From Paraclostridium hominis (GTDB lineage Bacteria > Bacillota > Clostridia > Peptostreptococcales > Peptostreptococcaceae), in the NCBI RefSeq assembly GCF_014306135.1, contig NZ_JACRWD010000006.1, positions 49,153 through 113,152 of the forward strand: a stretch of DNA of 64,000 nucleotides. The letters are read 5' to 3'. This document shows positions 1-8,027 of the stretch, in pieces. The position numbers and the translations under genes were made by a program. Below the pieces are notes generated by a model that had not been told where the DNA came from, ran no database searches, and was given only the letters and a program-made list of their open reading frames with translations. Position 1 is the stretch's first letter, and each line of letters begins with the position of its first letter.

Positions 1-1506
1 AACCTCCCATCCAAATAATCCTTGTTTACTTGTCTTAATAACTGCTTCTTCAATTGCATTTTGAAAAGATTTTGGCAATGACCCTACTGAAACATTAGAA
101 ATATACCTAAGACCTTCGCCTCTCCCTGCTGGTTCTATTTCTAAGCCTACTGTCGCCCAAAATGGATTTAAGTCTTCCTGCATATGCATTATTGACGCTC
201 CAAAACCTTTAGGTGTTTCCTTATAGATAGTCTCAATATTCGAAAACTCTACTTTTATTCCATATAAATCATCTAACATGGAACTTAGTATTTCCATTTG
301 AACTTCACCGAATAAGTTGACATAAATTTCTTTATCTATGTCATTCATCTCTAATTCTAGTAGTGGATCTTCCTCTGCAAGTAATGTTAATGCTTTAAAT
401 AGCTCTGGATTTTTTTCTTTATCAATTGCAGAAATTGTTGTTTTTAATGCTGGTTTAGCTATAGATATATTTTTAATTTTATCATTTGAAATTCCAATAA
501 CATCTCCCACTTGGAAACTTGTAAGTCCATATAAAATACCTATATCCCCTGCTTCTATCCTCTGTGCTTCAACAACTCCCCCATTTTCTAACCTATTAAT
601 TTTCTTTACTTTTTCTGCTATCTCCTTATTAGGTACTTGAATTTTATCTCTTACAGATATTTTTCCTCCAAATAATCTTACATAAACCTTCTTTTCATTT
701 TTACTTGTTCTTTCGATTTTAAATACTACTCCAGATAAATCACTTTCACAATCATCACCTGCAAATGGAAAATAACTACAAATTCCATCTAATAAGTCTT
801 CAACTCCAAGTCCAATTGCTGCCGCACCACAAAATACTGGATATAGACTTCCTTCACTTGCATATAATGAAAGCTTTTCTTGTATTTCTTCTTTATCAGG
901 TTCTATTCCACCAATATATCTTTCTAAAAATGCTTCGTCTAAGTCTGATAAAACATCAATAGCATCATCATTTATCATGCATGTATCAAATAGTTTTTTT
1001 ATATAAACAGCTTTGCTTCCTACATCATATACTTCTTGTAATCTAACTACTTTATTGGACATATTCTTCTTTATATCTTCAAATACTTTATTGAAATTTG
1101 CCCCAATTCTATCTAGCTTATTTACAAAAATTATTGTTGGAATGTTTAACTCCTTTAATGTCTCAAATAATATTCTTGTTTGTGACTGAATACCCTCTAC
1201 TCCTGATATAACTAGTATCGCTCCATCTAAAACACTTAATGAACGTTCAACTTCCGAAATAAAATCCACATGTCCTGGAGTATCAACAATATTAACCTTG
1301 ACATTATTCCAATTAAAAGATATGGTTGATGATTTAATGGTAATCCCTCTCTTACGCTCAAGCTCCATAGAATCCGTCTGTGTATTGCCTAAATCAACTC
1401 TTCCAACTGATTTTATAGCTCCACTATAATATAATAAGTTTTCTGTTATAGTTGTTTTTCCTGCATCCACGTGTGCTACGATTCCTATATTAATTATTTT
1501 CTTCAT
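1..1506 (-). CDS. tetB(P): TetB(P)-type tetracycline resistance ribosomal protection GTPase, 3' end outside window
   Basis: EF-G-like GTPase that releases tetracycline from the ribosome. The first 502 codons are in the window; the family is about 650 residues, so domains IV-V are cut off. G motifs are all visible: AHVDAGKTT (11-19), RGIT (53-56), DTPGH (75-79) and NKLD (129-132). The sequence matches what I remember of clostridial TetB(P) almost residue for residue. Its ATG lies inside the end of tetA(P), overlapping by 17 bp, the known arrangement of the Tet P determinant, so translation is probably coupled. It is a passenger of segment C of the rlmH-linked cassette array. Activity of the missing part cannot be judged. 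Confidence 0.93.
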   Translation of the reverse strand, partial: MKKIINIGIVAHVDAGKTTITENLLYYSGAIKSVGRVDLGNTQTDSMELERKRGITIKSSTISFNWNNVKVNIVDTPGHVDFISEVERSLSVLDGAILVISGVEGIQSQTRILFETLKELNIPTIIFVNKLDRIGANFNKVFEDIKKNMSNKVVRLQEVYDVGSKAVYIKKLFDTCMINDDAIDVLSDLDEAFLERYIGGIEPDKEEIQEKLSLYASEGSLYPVFCGAAAIGLGVEDLLDGICSYFPFAGDDCESDLSGVVFKIERTSKNEKKVYVRLFGGKISVRDKIQVPNKEIAEKVKKINRLENGGVVEAQRIEAGDIGILYGLTSFQVGDVIGISNDKIKNISIAKPALKTTISAIDKEKNPELFKALTLLAEEDPLLELEMNDIDKEIYVNLFGEVQMEILSSMLDDLYGIKVEFSNIETIYKETPKGFGASIMHMQEDLNPFWATVGLEIEPAGRGEGLRYISNVSVGSLPKSFQNAIEEAVIKTSKQGLFGWEV

Positions 1507-2752
1507 AATCAATACCTCCAACTCTATCAACCACCTTTTTATCCATTATCATAGCAACAATATATAACACTAATACCGGTGTTACTAATAACGAAGTACA
1601 TGCTATACCCATACTCACTGAAATATTTGTAGCTATGATTCCTATAATTGGTCCACCTAAAATTTGACCTAAGGAATTTATTTGTCCATTTATAGAAAGT
1701 ACAGTAGATCTGGCCTTGTCATCTATATGTCCATTAAGCCATGCACTAAATATAGGTTCATTTATAGTTCTAAAGGTACTTGTCGCTAAATAAGCTATTA
1801 GCATTAAGTTAAATCTTTTTGTAATAGCAAATATGAACATAAATGATATATAAAATATATTTATACATAATAACAGCTTTCCATTTTTATTCTTATCATC
1901 ATCCTTAAGCTTCTTTTCCATAAAATGCATTACTATAGCACTCAATATCATTCCTGCAATTCCAAAAATTCCGAACCAAGTCACTGGTTTAAGGTTTCCA
2001 AGTTTAGGAAGCATAGTATCTTGTAAAAAATGCATATTAGAAAGTCTATCATAACCTTCACTGGATAATCCATAAAATAAAGTTACTGAAAGCAAAATTA
2101 TAATTATAGGTTTATTTTTTATAAATTTAAGACCAGATTTAAAGGTATATCCCATCTTTTTAAAAGTATTTAAATCCTCTGGAGCAGATGATTTAAAATT
2201 ATTTTCTGGCATATATAACCATAAAAATAATGCAAGAATTATAAATAAGACTCCACTAACTATAATAGGTAGTCTTACAGATAAATTAGCTATTACAGTG
2301 CTTAGTACTATTCCAATAACCGATCCTATCTGTCCTGCTTGTGCTCCCTTTATATAAATTTTATCCAAATCTTTATCTTTCTCTTCTTCTGCAATCCAAG
2401 CTTCAACAGATCCACTAATAAAAGTAGAACCTAATCCCCATACAATCTGTGCTACAAGTACGAAAACGAAACTAGAAATAGAACCTTCTAAAATAAATCC
2501 CACTCCTGTTAAAACTACACCAATAACAATAGATAGTTTACGACTGTACACATCTGCAACTATTCCTGTAGGAATTTCAAATATAAAGCATGCTACTTCT
2601 AAAGTAGTTCCAACAAGTATAAGCTGAAGTGGATTTAAATGCACCGTTTCAATGTGATACACTATCATAACTGTAGCTACTAGTGAAAAACACATTGCTG
2701 TAATAGCTGAAAATAATAAATAAGTTTTATATGCTGAAAGTTTATTAACCAT
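1490..2752 (-). CDS. tetA(P): TetA(P) tetracycline efflux MFS transporter
   Basis: Inner-membrane tetracycline exporter of the major facilitator superfamily, 420 residues, the published length of TetA(P) as I recall it. About 12 hydrophobic segments are visible, with a motif-A-like loop (GIVADVYSRK, about residues 62-71) between the second and third. The start ATG is preceded by GGTGA at 6-nt spacing and overlaps the end of a 27-codon leader ORF. The gene is first in the tetA(P)-tetB(P) operon, with a long attenuated leader upstream. The companion tetB(P) gives a second, independent resistance mechanism. It appears intact. Confidence 0.94.
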   Translation of the reverse strand: MVNKLSAYKTYLLFSAITAMCFSLVATVMIVYHIETVHLNPLQLILVGTTLEVACFIFEIPTGIVADVYSRKLSIVIGVVLTGVGFILEGSISSFVFVLVAQIVWGLGSTFISGSVEAWIAEEEKDKDLDKIYIKGAQAGQIGSVIGIVLSTVIANLSVRLPIIVSGVLFIILALFLWLYMPENNFKSSAPEDLNTFKKMGYTFKSGLKFIKNKPIIIILLSVTLFYGLSSEGYDRLSNMHFLQDTMLPKLGNLKPVTWFGIFGIAGMILSAIVMHFMEKKLKDDDKNKNGKLLLCINIFYISFMFIFAITKRFNLMLIAYLATSTFRTINEPIFSAWLNGHIDDKARSTVLSINGQINSLGQILGGPIIGIIATNISVSMGIACTSLLVTPVLVLYIVAMIMDKKVVDRVGGIDYEENN

Positions 2753-2828
2753 TAATAATCACCATCCTAGTATTTTTAAAAAAATTTATTTGTTTTTCAT
2801 AATCTTCATATTTAAATATATAAATCAT
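2745..2828 (-). CDS. 27-aa leader ORF ahead of tetA(P)
   Basis: Small ORF (starts MIYIFKYEDYEKQ, ends RMVIING) with a strong AAGGAG Shine-Dalgarno 9 nt before its ATG. It begins just after the attenuator hairpin and its stop codon overlaps the tetA(P) start by 8 bp. Ribosomes terminating here could re-initiate on tetA(P), so a coupling or sensing role is plausible. That role is inference. It could also be only a fortuitous ORF whose Shine-Dalgarno serves no product. Confidence 0.5.
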   Translation of the reverse strand: MIYIFKYEDYEKQINFFKNTRMVIING

Positions 2829-2847
2829 CAAAATAATCTCCTTAAAT

Positions 2848-2883
2848 AAAAAAAGCTGTAAGTGAACATAATTCACTTACAGC
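2848..2883 (-). terminator. tetA(P) leader attenuator
   Basis: Perfect 12-bp stem with a 5-nt loop (29-bp palindrome, 2855-2883) followed on the minus strand by seven T residues. It lies between the promoters and tetA(P). I recall published work on the C. perfringens tet(P) operon that describes a 29-bp palindrome in the leader acting as a transcription terminator. Confidence 0.85.
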
Positions 2884-2930
2884 CTCATAATTATATAACC
2901 TAAATATAAACATGAAATATACAACTTTAA

Positions 2931-2959
2931 TTTATATAACTTATGATTAAGCTATGCAA
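2931..2959 (-). promoter_or_regulatory. Candidate internal sigma-A promoter for tetA(P)
   Basis: TTGCAT (2954-2959), 17-bp spacer, TATAAA (2931-2936) on the minus strand. A transcript from here would run directly into the attenuator. It is weaker than the distal promoter near 3300 and may not be used. Confidence 0.4.
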
Positions 2960-3010
2960 ATTAAAGTCTTATATCATATCTATAAATATAGTAAAAATAG
3001 GCATAAAAAT

Positions 3011-3030
3011 ACCGTGTTTAGAACACAGTT
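3011..3030 (-). terminator. Possible second hairpin in the tetA(P) leader
   Basis: Imperfect stem (GTGTT/AACAC core extended by flanking pairs) followed on the minus strand by ATTTTT. It lies between the distal promoter and the proximal one and could be an extra attenuation point. It is weak. Confidence 0.35.
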
Positions 3031-3205
3031 TTCCTATTCTTCAAATAAAGATGTAATATGCTCATTATAATACTGATTATTTTTAGAGTACACAAATAGA
3101 CATGGTAATATCAATATTATTAATAATTGTTTCTACCACAAATAAACCTTGAGTTATCCAAGATTTTTTTCATATACTTTTTAAAATAATCCTTATTCAG
3201 TTAGT

Positions 3206-3232
3206 TTAGTTAAAAACTACCTCTTTGCGCAT
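3206..3232 (-). CDS. 8-aa leader peptide ORF (MRKEVVFN) in tetA(P) leader
   Basis: ATG preceded by AAAGGAG at good spacing, then seven codons and TAA. It lies about 55 nt downstream of the likely tet(P) transcription start. A short peptide with a strong ribosome site ahead of hairpins is typical of translation-sensing attenuators, but no regulation can be shown from sequence alone. Confidence 0.35.
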   Translation of the reverse strand: MRKEVVFN

Positions 3233-3286
3233 ATTTACATCTCCTTTACATTTATATTTTTCATGTTTATATTTTAGTATAATTAC

Positions 3287-3315
3287 ATTATATATAAACT
3301 TTTATTTTTTTTCAA
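3287..3315 (-). promoter_or_regulatory. Main tetA(P) operon promoter (sigma-A)
   Basis: TTGAAA (3310-3315), 17-bp spacer, TATAAT (3287-3292) on the minus strand. The expected start, near 3280, is about 530 nt upstream of the tetA(P) ATG. This agrees with my memory that the C. perfringens operon is driven by one promoter roughly that far upstream. Confidence 0.65.
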
Positions 3316-3640
3316 TACTTTTATATTCATATTTATCCAAATTCAATTGAAACTTTATTACTTCAAATAACTTATATACACAAAAGAATAACTACTAACT
3401 TTAACCTAAATCTGAAATGAATATAAAAAATATATTTGTGGAATGTTTTACAATTTCTTTCAATACTATAGATTAGAAAAAACAAATTCTAATTTGCTGA
3501 AATAGGTGAAAAACGAAGAACCTATGAATAAAACTACAATAACCTACAAAAATTCAAATTTTAGATTTTTGTGAGTTTCATTGCAGAATTAAAGCAGACC
3601 TACCTTTCATTTATATATCCAATTTTGGTAAAGTTCGCAC
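3316..3640. other. AT-rich gap between tet(P) promoter and the third rlmH-end repeat
   Basis: No convincing ORF, RNA gene or terminator on either strand. It forms the inner end of segment C. Short inverted matches such as ACAAAAAT and ATTTTTGT (about 3546-3573) are present but have no clear meaning. Confidence 0.4.
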
Positions 3641-3658
3641 TTACTTGTGATACGGTTC
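3641..3658 (-). repeat. att-like direct repeat 3 (copy of rlmH 3' end)
   Basis: Minus strand reads GAACCGTATCACAAGTAA, identical over 18 bp to the last six codons of rlmH. It marks the junction between segment B and segment C, as attachment repeats do in SCC composite islands. Flanking bases are not shared with the other copies except where noted. Confidence 0.85.
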
Positions 3659-3685
3659 CTTAATAGTTATTCTAAATAAGTATCA

Positions 3686-3716
3686 AAAGGCACCTTAAAT
3701 TATTCAAGGTACCTTT
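3686..3716. terminator. Terminator of the AraC-type regulator gene
   Basis: Stem AAAGG-ACCTT paired with AAGGT-CCTTT (one mismatch) around a 9-nt loop, just past the regulator's stop codon. TTTT follows on the minus strand. Confidence 0.6.
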
Positions 3717-3748
3717 AACTGTGATATAGAATAAAATTTCAGTTCTAA

Positions 3749-4618
3749 TTACTTTTCTTTTACCCCAATCCAAATTTCGCTATAAACATTTTGCATATCT
3801 GACATATCTCTATTGAAAGATATTTCTGGAACGTTTATTAATTCATAATTTGAAGATGGCAACCATTCAGATAAAATTTTTCCCCATGTATCTTGAAATA
3901 CAGTTGGAAATGGTCCTTTACAAGAAAAAATTGCCCAAGTACAAGCAGGAACTTCTACAACATCAAATTCACCAAAATCTATATCTAGAGTAGTTATAGA
4001 TCCAATTAAGTGATTTAAGTTACCTTTTTCTTCATACCTTTTATCATCAAAATCAAATGAAGCGTTAACAACAGTTTTAACATCTTCATTTCTATATGAT
4101 TGTAATAATTTTCTTTGTTCTTCTGTTATACTTTGTGCTATTTTCATTATTTCTTGATTTATACCTTCAAACACAATAGGAACTTGACCTTTAACTCCTA
4201 CTAATTTAAAAGCTTCTTTTTTTTCAATACGATAATTCATATTACTTCCTCCTTTAATAGTTAATTGAAAAGTCATACAAGGAAATACTTTAAGATTCTT
4301 AGCATCTTTAATCTCTGAAGGATTCACACCAAACCATTCTTTAAATGCCCTACTAAATCCATCTGCTGAATCATATCCATATTTTATAGCTATATCAATT
4401 ATTTTTATATCTTTTTGCATTAAATCAAAACTTGCTTTAGATAGCCTTCTTTTTCTTATATAGCTCGAAAGTGTCATACCTGAAAGATACGAAAACATCT
4501 TTCTAAAATGATACTCAGATACTCCTGCAATCTTTGAAACCATATTAAAGTCTATTTCTTCTTCTAAATGCATTTCTATATACTCCATAACTTTATTGAA
4601 ATTGGTAAGCATATCCAT
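3749..4618 (-). CDS. AraC-family regulator with GyrI-like effector domain
   Basis: 289-residue transcription regulator. Residues about 5-105 form the two-helix-turn-helix AraC domain (YIRKRRLSKA, DIAIKYGYDSADGFSRAFKEWFGVNPSE). Residues about 125-289 look like a GyrI/Rob-type ligand-binding domain of the kind that binds small hydrophobic or cationic molecules. GAGGAG lies 9 nt before the ATG. It is the only gene between two copies of the rlmH-end repeat, so it may be a minimal or decayed cassette passenger. The ligand and targets are unknown. Confidence 0.85.
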   Translation of the reverse strand: MDMLTNFNKVMEYIEMHLEEEIDFNMVSKIAGVSEYHFRKMFSYLSGMTLSSYIRKRRLSKASFDLMQKDIKIIDIAIKYGYDSADGFSRAFKEWFGVNPSEIKDAKNLKVFPCMTFQLTIKGGSNMNYRIEKKEAFKLVGVKGQVPIVFEGINQEIMKIAQSITEEQRKLLQSYRNEDVKTVVNASFDFDDKRYEEKGNLNHLIGSITTLDIDFGEFDVVEVPACTWAIFSCKGPFPTVFQDTWGKILSEWLPSSNYELINVPEISFNRDMSDMQNVYSEIWIGVKEK

Positions 4619-4770
4619 GTATAATCACTCCTCATACTAACAATTATAATTTTTAGTAATATACTTTTATCGATATTATCTATACATATATTATCGTACT
4701 AATTATTTTTTAAGTATAACTAAGATCTAAATTATATATCTAAATTTTTACTCTTATCATCCGCGCTACC

Positions 4771-4788
4771 TTACTTGTGATACGGTTC
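4771..4788 (-). repeat. att-like direct repeat 2 (copy of rlmH 3' end)
   Basis: Same 18-bp sequence as the rlmH end, followed on the minus strand by GGTAGCGCGG, against CGGAGCGCGG at rlmH itself. The shared AGCGCGG suggests that a cassette left end starts here. It is the right boundary of cassette A and the left boundary of segment B. Confidence 0.9.
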
Positions 4789-4809
4789 TCCGTACCTTAC
4801 TCTACGGAG
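4788..4809. repeat. Cassette A right-end inverted repeat / hairpin
   Basis: CTCCGTA and TACGGAG flank an 8-nt loop. Read on the plus strand, 4790-4810 matches the opposite cassette end at rlmH at 14 of 21 positions, including ACGGAGC, so it looks like an imperfect terminal inverted repeat. Confidence 0.55.
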
Positions 4810-4845
4810 CTAGTTTTAATTTATTTTAATTTCTTTCATCTGTAA

Positions 4846-5439
4846 CTACTCAAGGCACTTTTCACACATACCTATTGTTCCCATATACATATTAGATGTT
4901 CTTCCACAATTAGTACAAGTATACATAGAGTCTAAATCTCCTTCAGGATAATACAAATCATAATCACTAGGGTTATATTGTGATGTTGGCTCACATTCAG
5001 AGCATCCCTCACATAATCCTACAAATCCATTTTCACAATTTTTAGGAAGATTATAGCATGTTGTACATAGTAATCCTTCATAAAATTTATTTAATTGATT
5101 CTTAGGAAAATATGCTCCACAATTTCCACATTGTCCTTTTTCAACTTTAACTTCATCTTTCTTATCTACTGATTCTTTTTCTTTACTATTTCCTATTTTA
5201 TTTTCCTCATCATTATCATTAGTTACTTCTGCTATCTCAGGCTTTTCAGATACCCATTTAGCTTCTACTCCACAATTTGAACAAAATTTTGTTACTTCTT
5301 TTGACTCCTCACTACAACTGTCACAATATACACTCTTAACGACTTCTTCCTTTTCAATTTTTTCAGTTTGTGTACATCCAGCTATCATTAATGACATAAC
5401 TAATACCATTAATATAATTACCTTTTTCATCCACTTCAT
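4846..5439 (-). CDS. Lipoprotein with several zinc-ribbon CxxC pairs
   Basis: 197 residues. The N-terminus has a basic start, a hydrophobic stretch and the lipobox MIAGC, so Cys22 is probably lipidated and the protein anchored outside the membrane. Three Cys pair sets follow: CDSC/CSNC near 39-57, CGNC/CTTC near 104-128, and CTNC/CEKC near 175-195, with a Cys-rich stretch (CEGCSEC) between. An acidic, low-complexity linker joins the first and second sets. The Shine-Dalgarno AGGGGAG immediately precedes the start. The function is unknown. It is unusual cargo at the right end of cassette A, directly downstream of the DUF1232 gene. Confidence 0.7.
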   Translation of the reverse strand: MKWMKKVIILMVLVMSLMIAGCTQTEKIEKEEVVKSVYCDSCSEESKEVTKFCSNCGVEAKWVSEKPEIAEVTNDNDEENKIGNSKEKESVDKKDEVKVEKGQCGNCGAYFPKNQLNKFYEGLLCTTCYNLPKNCENGFVGLCEGCSECEPTSQYNPSDYDLYYPEGDLDSMYTCTNCGRTSNMYMGTIGMCEKCLE

Positions 5440-5453
5440 CTCCCCTTTATACC

Positions 5454-5839
5454 TTATAATTTAGTATCTATTTGTTTAAAATTTTCTTCTGTCACATTAT
5501 TAAACCACTCTTTTGTCTTTTCTTTAGCTTTTATTTTAATTTCAGGTGTTATGAATATATAAATTATTCCTAAAGCGGTTGTTATTGCAGTTAAATCATC
5601 TCCATATCCTGCATCTGGTATAGGATATCTGCTATTAAGTCTATTGGCGATATAAAATATCCTAATGCTCCTACTATTGTAGCTTTCGCTTTAATTGGAA
5701 CATTTGAATCTTTAAGTGCATAAAATAACAACCATGCTCCATACACTATAGATAAGCCTGCTTCAGAAAAAACTGATTTAATTTTATTAAATAATGATTT
5801 TTCTGAGTAATAACTATTATACTTACTACTAACATTCAT
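5454..5839 (-). pseudogene. DUF1232 (YkvA-like) membrane protein gene with a frameshift
   Basis: The first frame (82 codons) contains the DUF1232 core GALGYFISPIDLIADI, then runs into unrelated residues. The other frame resumes exactly with PIPDAGYGDDLTAI and continues to a stop at 5454, about 15 nt before the lipoprotein start. A one-base deletion near 5634 explains it, because DUF1232 proteins normally read DLIPD.IP..GY.DD. The intact product would be about 128 residues. It is either a real inactivating mutation or a sequence error. Confidence 0.7.
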
Positions 5840-5923
5840 ATCTTATCTCCTTAATTATTATATATTTTTTAATCGCTATTTTTTGTCATTTAATGTCATT
5901 ATTTTAAATATTTATTTCTATAG

Positions 5924-7570
5924 CTAAATTGATATTTTTAGATTTATATGATTAGTTCCTAATAAATGTAAAAAGGATGAATCACCTTTTAGTTTAGGCA
6001 ACTCATCCTTCATTAAGTATGTTATTACATCATCATTTATTTGAATCTCTATACTATCTATCTCTCGCTTTTCATTCATAGTTATTTGTGAAACTAACAG
6101 ATGTATTAACTGTTTTCTTTGTTGACTCGTACTCATATTAAGAAATACTTCTTTAAACCTATCCATTATTTCCTTTATGATCTCAAATGGTACTGGTTCT
6201 CCTTCTGCAAGTTGAACTTCTTGTATTAACTCTTGTTCTCTATACTTTAACTTATCTATATCATCGTTTATTGATTTAACTCTTATTGAAAGTTCATTTT
6301 TATCTAGTATTCCATCTTCAAACAACTCTATGTTCTTACTCTTCTTAGTATTTAACTTATTTATTTCATTTGTTATTCTATCTAATTCATCTATAGTCGG
6401 TTGTAATTTGCTAGATTTATTCTTGTTTATATTATCTATTACTTTCTTTAGTATAGATTTGTTGTTTATTAGTGTCATTATTTTGTTTAATACATACTCA
6501 TCTGCAACTTCTACTCTTATTGAGTTAGATTTACATACTGCTGTACCTTTATTCTTCCAGTTTCCACAAGAGTAATACTCTAAAACCTTCTTAGTTCCAT
6601 CTTTTCTTTTACTAGTTGACCTACTTATAGTCATTCCTGCACCACATACAGGACATTTAAGTATTCCCGTTAAAGGGAATTCACTATCATAAATTTTATT
6701 ATGTTTCTTACTTCTTTCTTTTAGTATTACTTGTACCTTGTTCCATGTTTCCATATCTATTATTGGTTCATGTTTCCCATCTGAAAGTATAGGGTTTGGA
6801 TTTATGTTATTCCTTCTTTTCTTACTCCAATCTTGCCTTACATTGTATCTAATTTTACCAATGTAGACTGGATTTTTTAGTATCTCTTTAACAGTTGCTA
6901 CTGCAAATTCATTATTTCTCTTAGTTTTATATCCTTCTTTATTTACTCTATTAACTACTGCTTTGTATCCATATCCTTGACTATACAAGTCAAATATTCG
7001 CCTTACTGTATTCGCTTCTCTTTCATTTATCTGCAATTTAGTGCTTTTTCTCTTCTTTCCATCACTTGGAATTTCAACTATATCATACCCTAATACTACT
7101 CCGCCACACCACTCACCTAACCTAGCTTTTGCCCCCATTCCCAGCTTTATATTTTCAGCTATTGTTTCTCTTTCAAATTCTCCTATAGCTCCCATTATGT
7201 TTAGTTGAAGTTTACCTGATGGTGTTTCTGTCTCAAAGTTCTCTGTTAGTGAACGAAATGCTATATTATGCTTATTTAACAACTCTACTATGTTAAGAAT
7301 GTCTAGTAGTTTTCTACTTATTCTATTTAATTTCCATACAATTACCAAGTCAAACTTATTCTCTGTTGCATCTTGTAAAAGTTGTTTTATTCCTGGTCTA
7401 TTAGTTATATTTTTTCCACTTATTCCTCTATCTTCGTATAAATTATATATTTCATGACCTTCCCTTTCACAGTACTCTCTTATTTTTAGATTTTGCTCGT
7501 CTATACTGTACCCTTCTTCAGCTTGCTCTACAGTTGATACTCTGCAGTATATTGCTACTCTTTTAATCAT
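5924..7570 (-). CDS. Large serine recombinase, Ccr-like cassette integrase/excisionase
   Basis: 548-residue large serine recombinase. The resolvase domain starts RVAIYCRVSTVEQ with nucleophile Ser12. A recombinase DNA-binding domain follows (about 160-300), then a zinc ribbon beginning LKCPVCGAG (about 305-350) and a coiled-coil region (about 395-450). The length fits the cassette chromosome recombinases of SCC elements (about 540-560). Its position within rlmH-end repeats and next to a Cch-like ATPase gene supports that role: it should cut within the 18-bp repeats and excise or insert the cassette. It overlaps the preceding 38-codon ORF by 8 nt. Assignment to CcrA, B or C cannot be made by eye. 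Confidence 0.85.
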   Translation of the reverse strand: MIKRVAIYCRVSTVEQAEEGYSIDEQNLKIREYCEREGHEIYNLYEDRGISGKNITNRPGIKQLLQDATENKFDLVIVWKLNRISRKLLDILNIVELLNKHNIAFRSLTENFETETPSGKLQLNIMGAIGEFERETIAENIKLGMGAKARLGEWCGGVVLGYDIVEIPSDGKKRKSTKLQINEREANTVRRIFDLYSQGYGYKAVVNRVNKEGYKTKRNNEFAVATVKEILKNPVYIGKIRYNVRQDWSKKRRNNINPNPILSDGKHEPIIDMETWNKVQVILKERSKKHNKIYDSEFPLTGILKCPVCGAGMTISRSTSKRKDGTKKVLEYYSCGNWKNKGTAVCKSNSIRVEVADEYVLNKIMTLINNKSILKKVIDNINKNKSSKLQPTIDELDRITNEINKLNTKKSKNIELFEDGILDKNELSIRVKSINDDIDKLKYREQELIQEVQLAEGEPVPFEIIKEIMDRFKEVFLNMSTSQQRKQLIHLLVSQITMNEKREIDSIEIQINDDVITYLMKDELPKLKGDSSFLHLLGTNHINLKISI

Positions 7571-7679
7571 TTTCTTTATCTCCTTTGTTTTCTTTTTTTA
7601 CTATGGATTTTTGAATTATAGTGCTTAGTATTTCTAATATTTCTTGTGCTTTTATTTGATCTAAACTAACTGTATCCAT
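7563..7679 (-). CDS. Small 38-aa protein translationally coupled to the recombinase
   Basis: ORF starting MDTVSLDQIKAQEILE, with GGAGG 4 nt before its ATG. Its stop overlaps the recombinase start by 8 bp, so the recombinase is probably translated by re-initiation. The composition is helical and the C-terminus is lysine rich. No family is recognised. It may control recombinase dosage or be an accessory directionality factor; both are guesses. Confidence 0.55.
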   Translation of the reverse strand: MDTVSLDQIKAQEILEILSTIIQKSIVKKENKGDKEND

Positions 7680-7744
7680 ATATCCTCCTATATTTATTAC
7701 ACCAAATTTATAATATATATTTTCTACCTGTAGTGGAACTAACT

Positions 7745-7933
7745 CTAAAAAGAACTAGTTATACAGTAACTTTCTAAGATTTCACTTATACTCTTTCTGC
7801 AAATACTAATTTCTTGAAGTATAAGATCCAATGCTCTTGCTTTATATGCATTTAGCATAATATAGTCATAATATTCTTGCTCTTCTTTTATTGATAACTC
7901 CAACATCTCTTTCTCTATTAATTCATAATTCAT
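7745..7933 (-). CDS. Hypothetical 62-aa helical protein
   Basis: Starts MNYELIEKEMLELSIKEE. The ATG at 7933 is preferred over an in-frame GTG at 7945 because the Shine-Dalgarno AAAGGAG abuts the GTG but lies 11 nt before the ATG. The product looks all-helical with no recognised motif. It lies between the Cch-like gene and the recombinase, where SCC elements often carry a small mobility protein. Confidence 0.55.
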   Translation of the reverse strand: MNYELIEKEMLELSIKEEQEYYDYIMLNAYKARALDLILQEISICRKSISEILESYCITSSF

Positions 7934-7963
7934 AACTAAAGACACTCCTTTATTATTTTTATA

Positions 7964-7998
7964 CTACTAGGATATTTACTTTTGATTTATCCTAGTAG
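7964..7998. terminator. Hairpin downstream of the Cch-like gene
   Basis: 11-bp perfect stem CTACTAGGATA/TATCCTAGTAG with a 13-nt loop. There is no strong T-tract on the minus side, so it may be a terminator, an RNA-stability element or a recombination structure. Confidence 0.45.
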
Positions 7999-8027
7999 CC
8001 GATTTATTTTACATTATTTATTTTGAT

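Noticed and set aside
2745..3315. Riboswitch or T-box in the tetA(P) leader
   Set aside because: No T-box sequence, specifier loop or known aptamer core could be found; the elements fit a simple promoter-attenuator leader.
5924..7570. Prophage or ICE integrase
   Set aside because: No phage structural, relaxase or conjugation genes are present, and the attachment site, neighbours and size fit an SCC-type cassette better.
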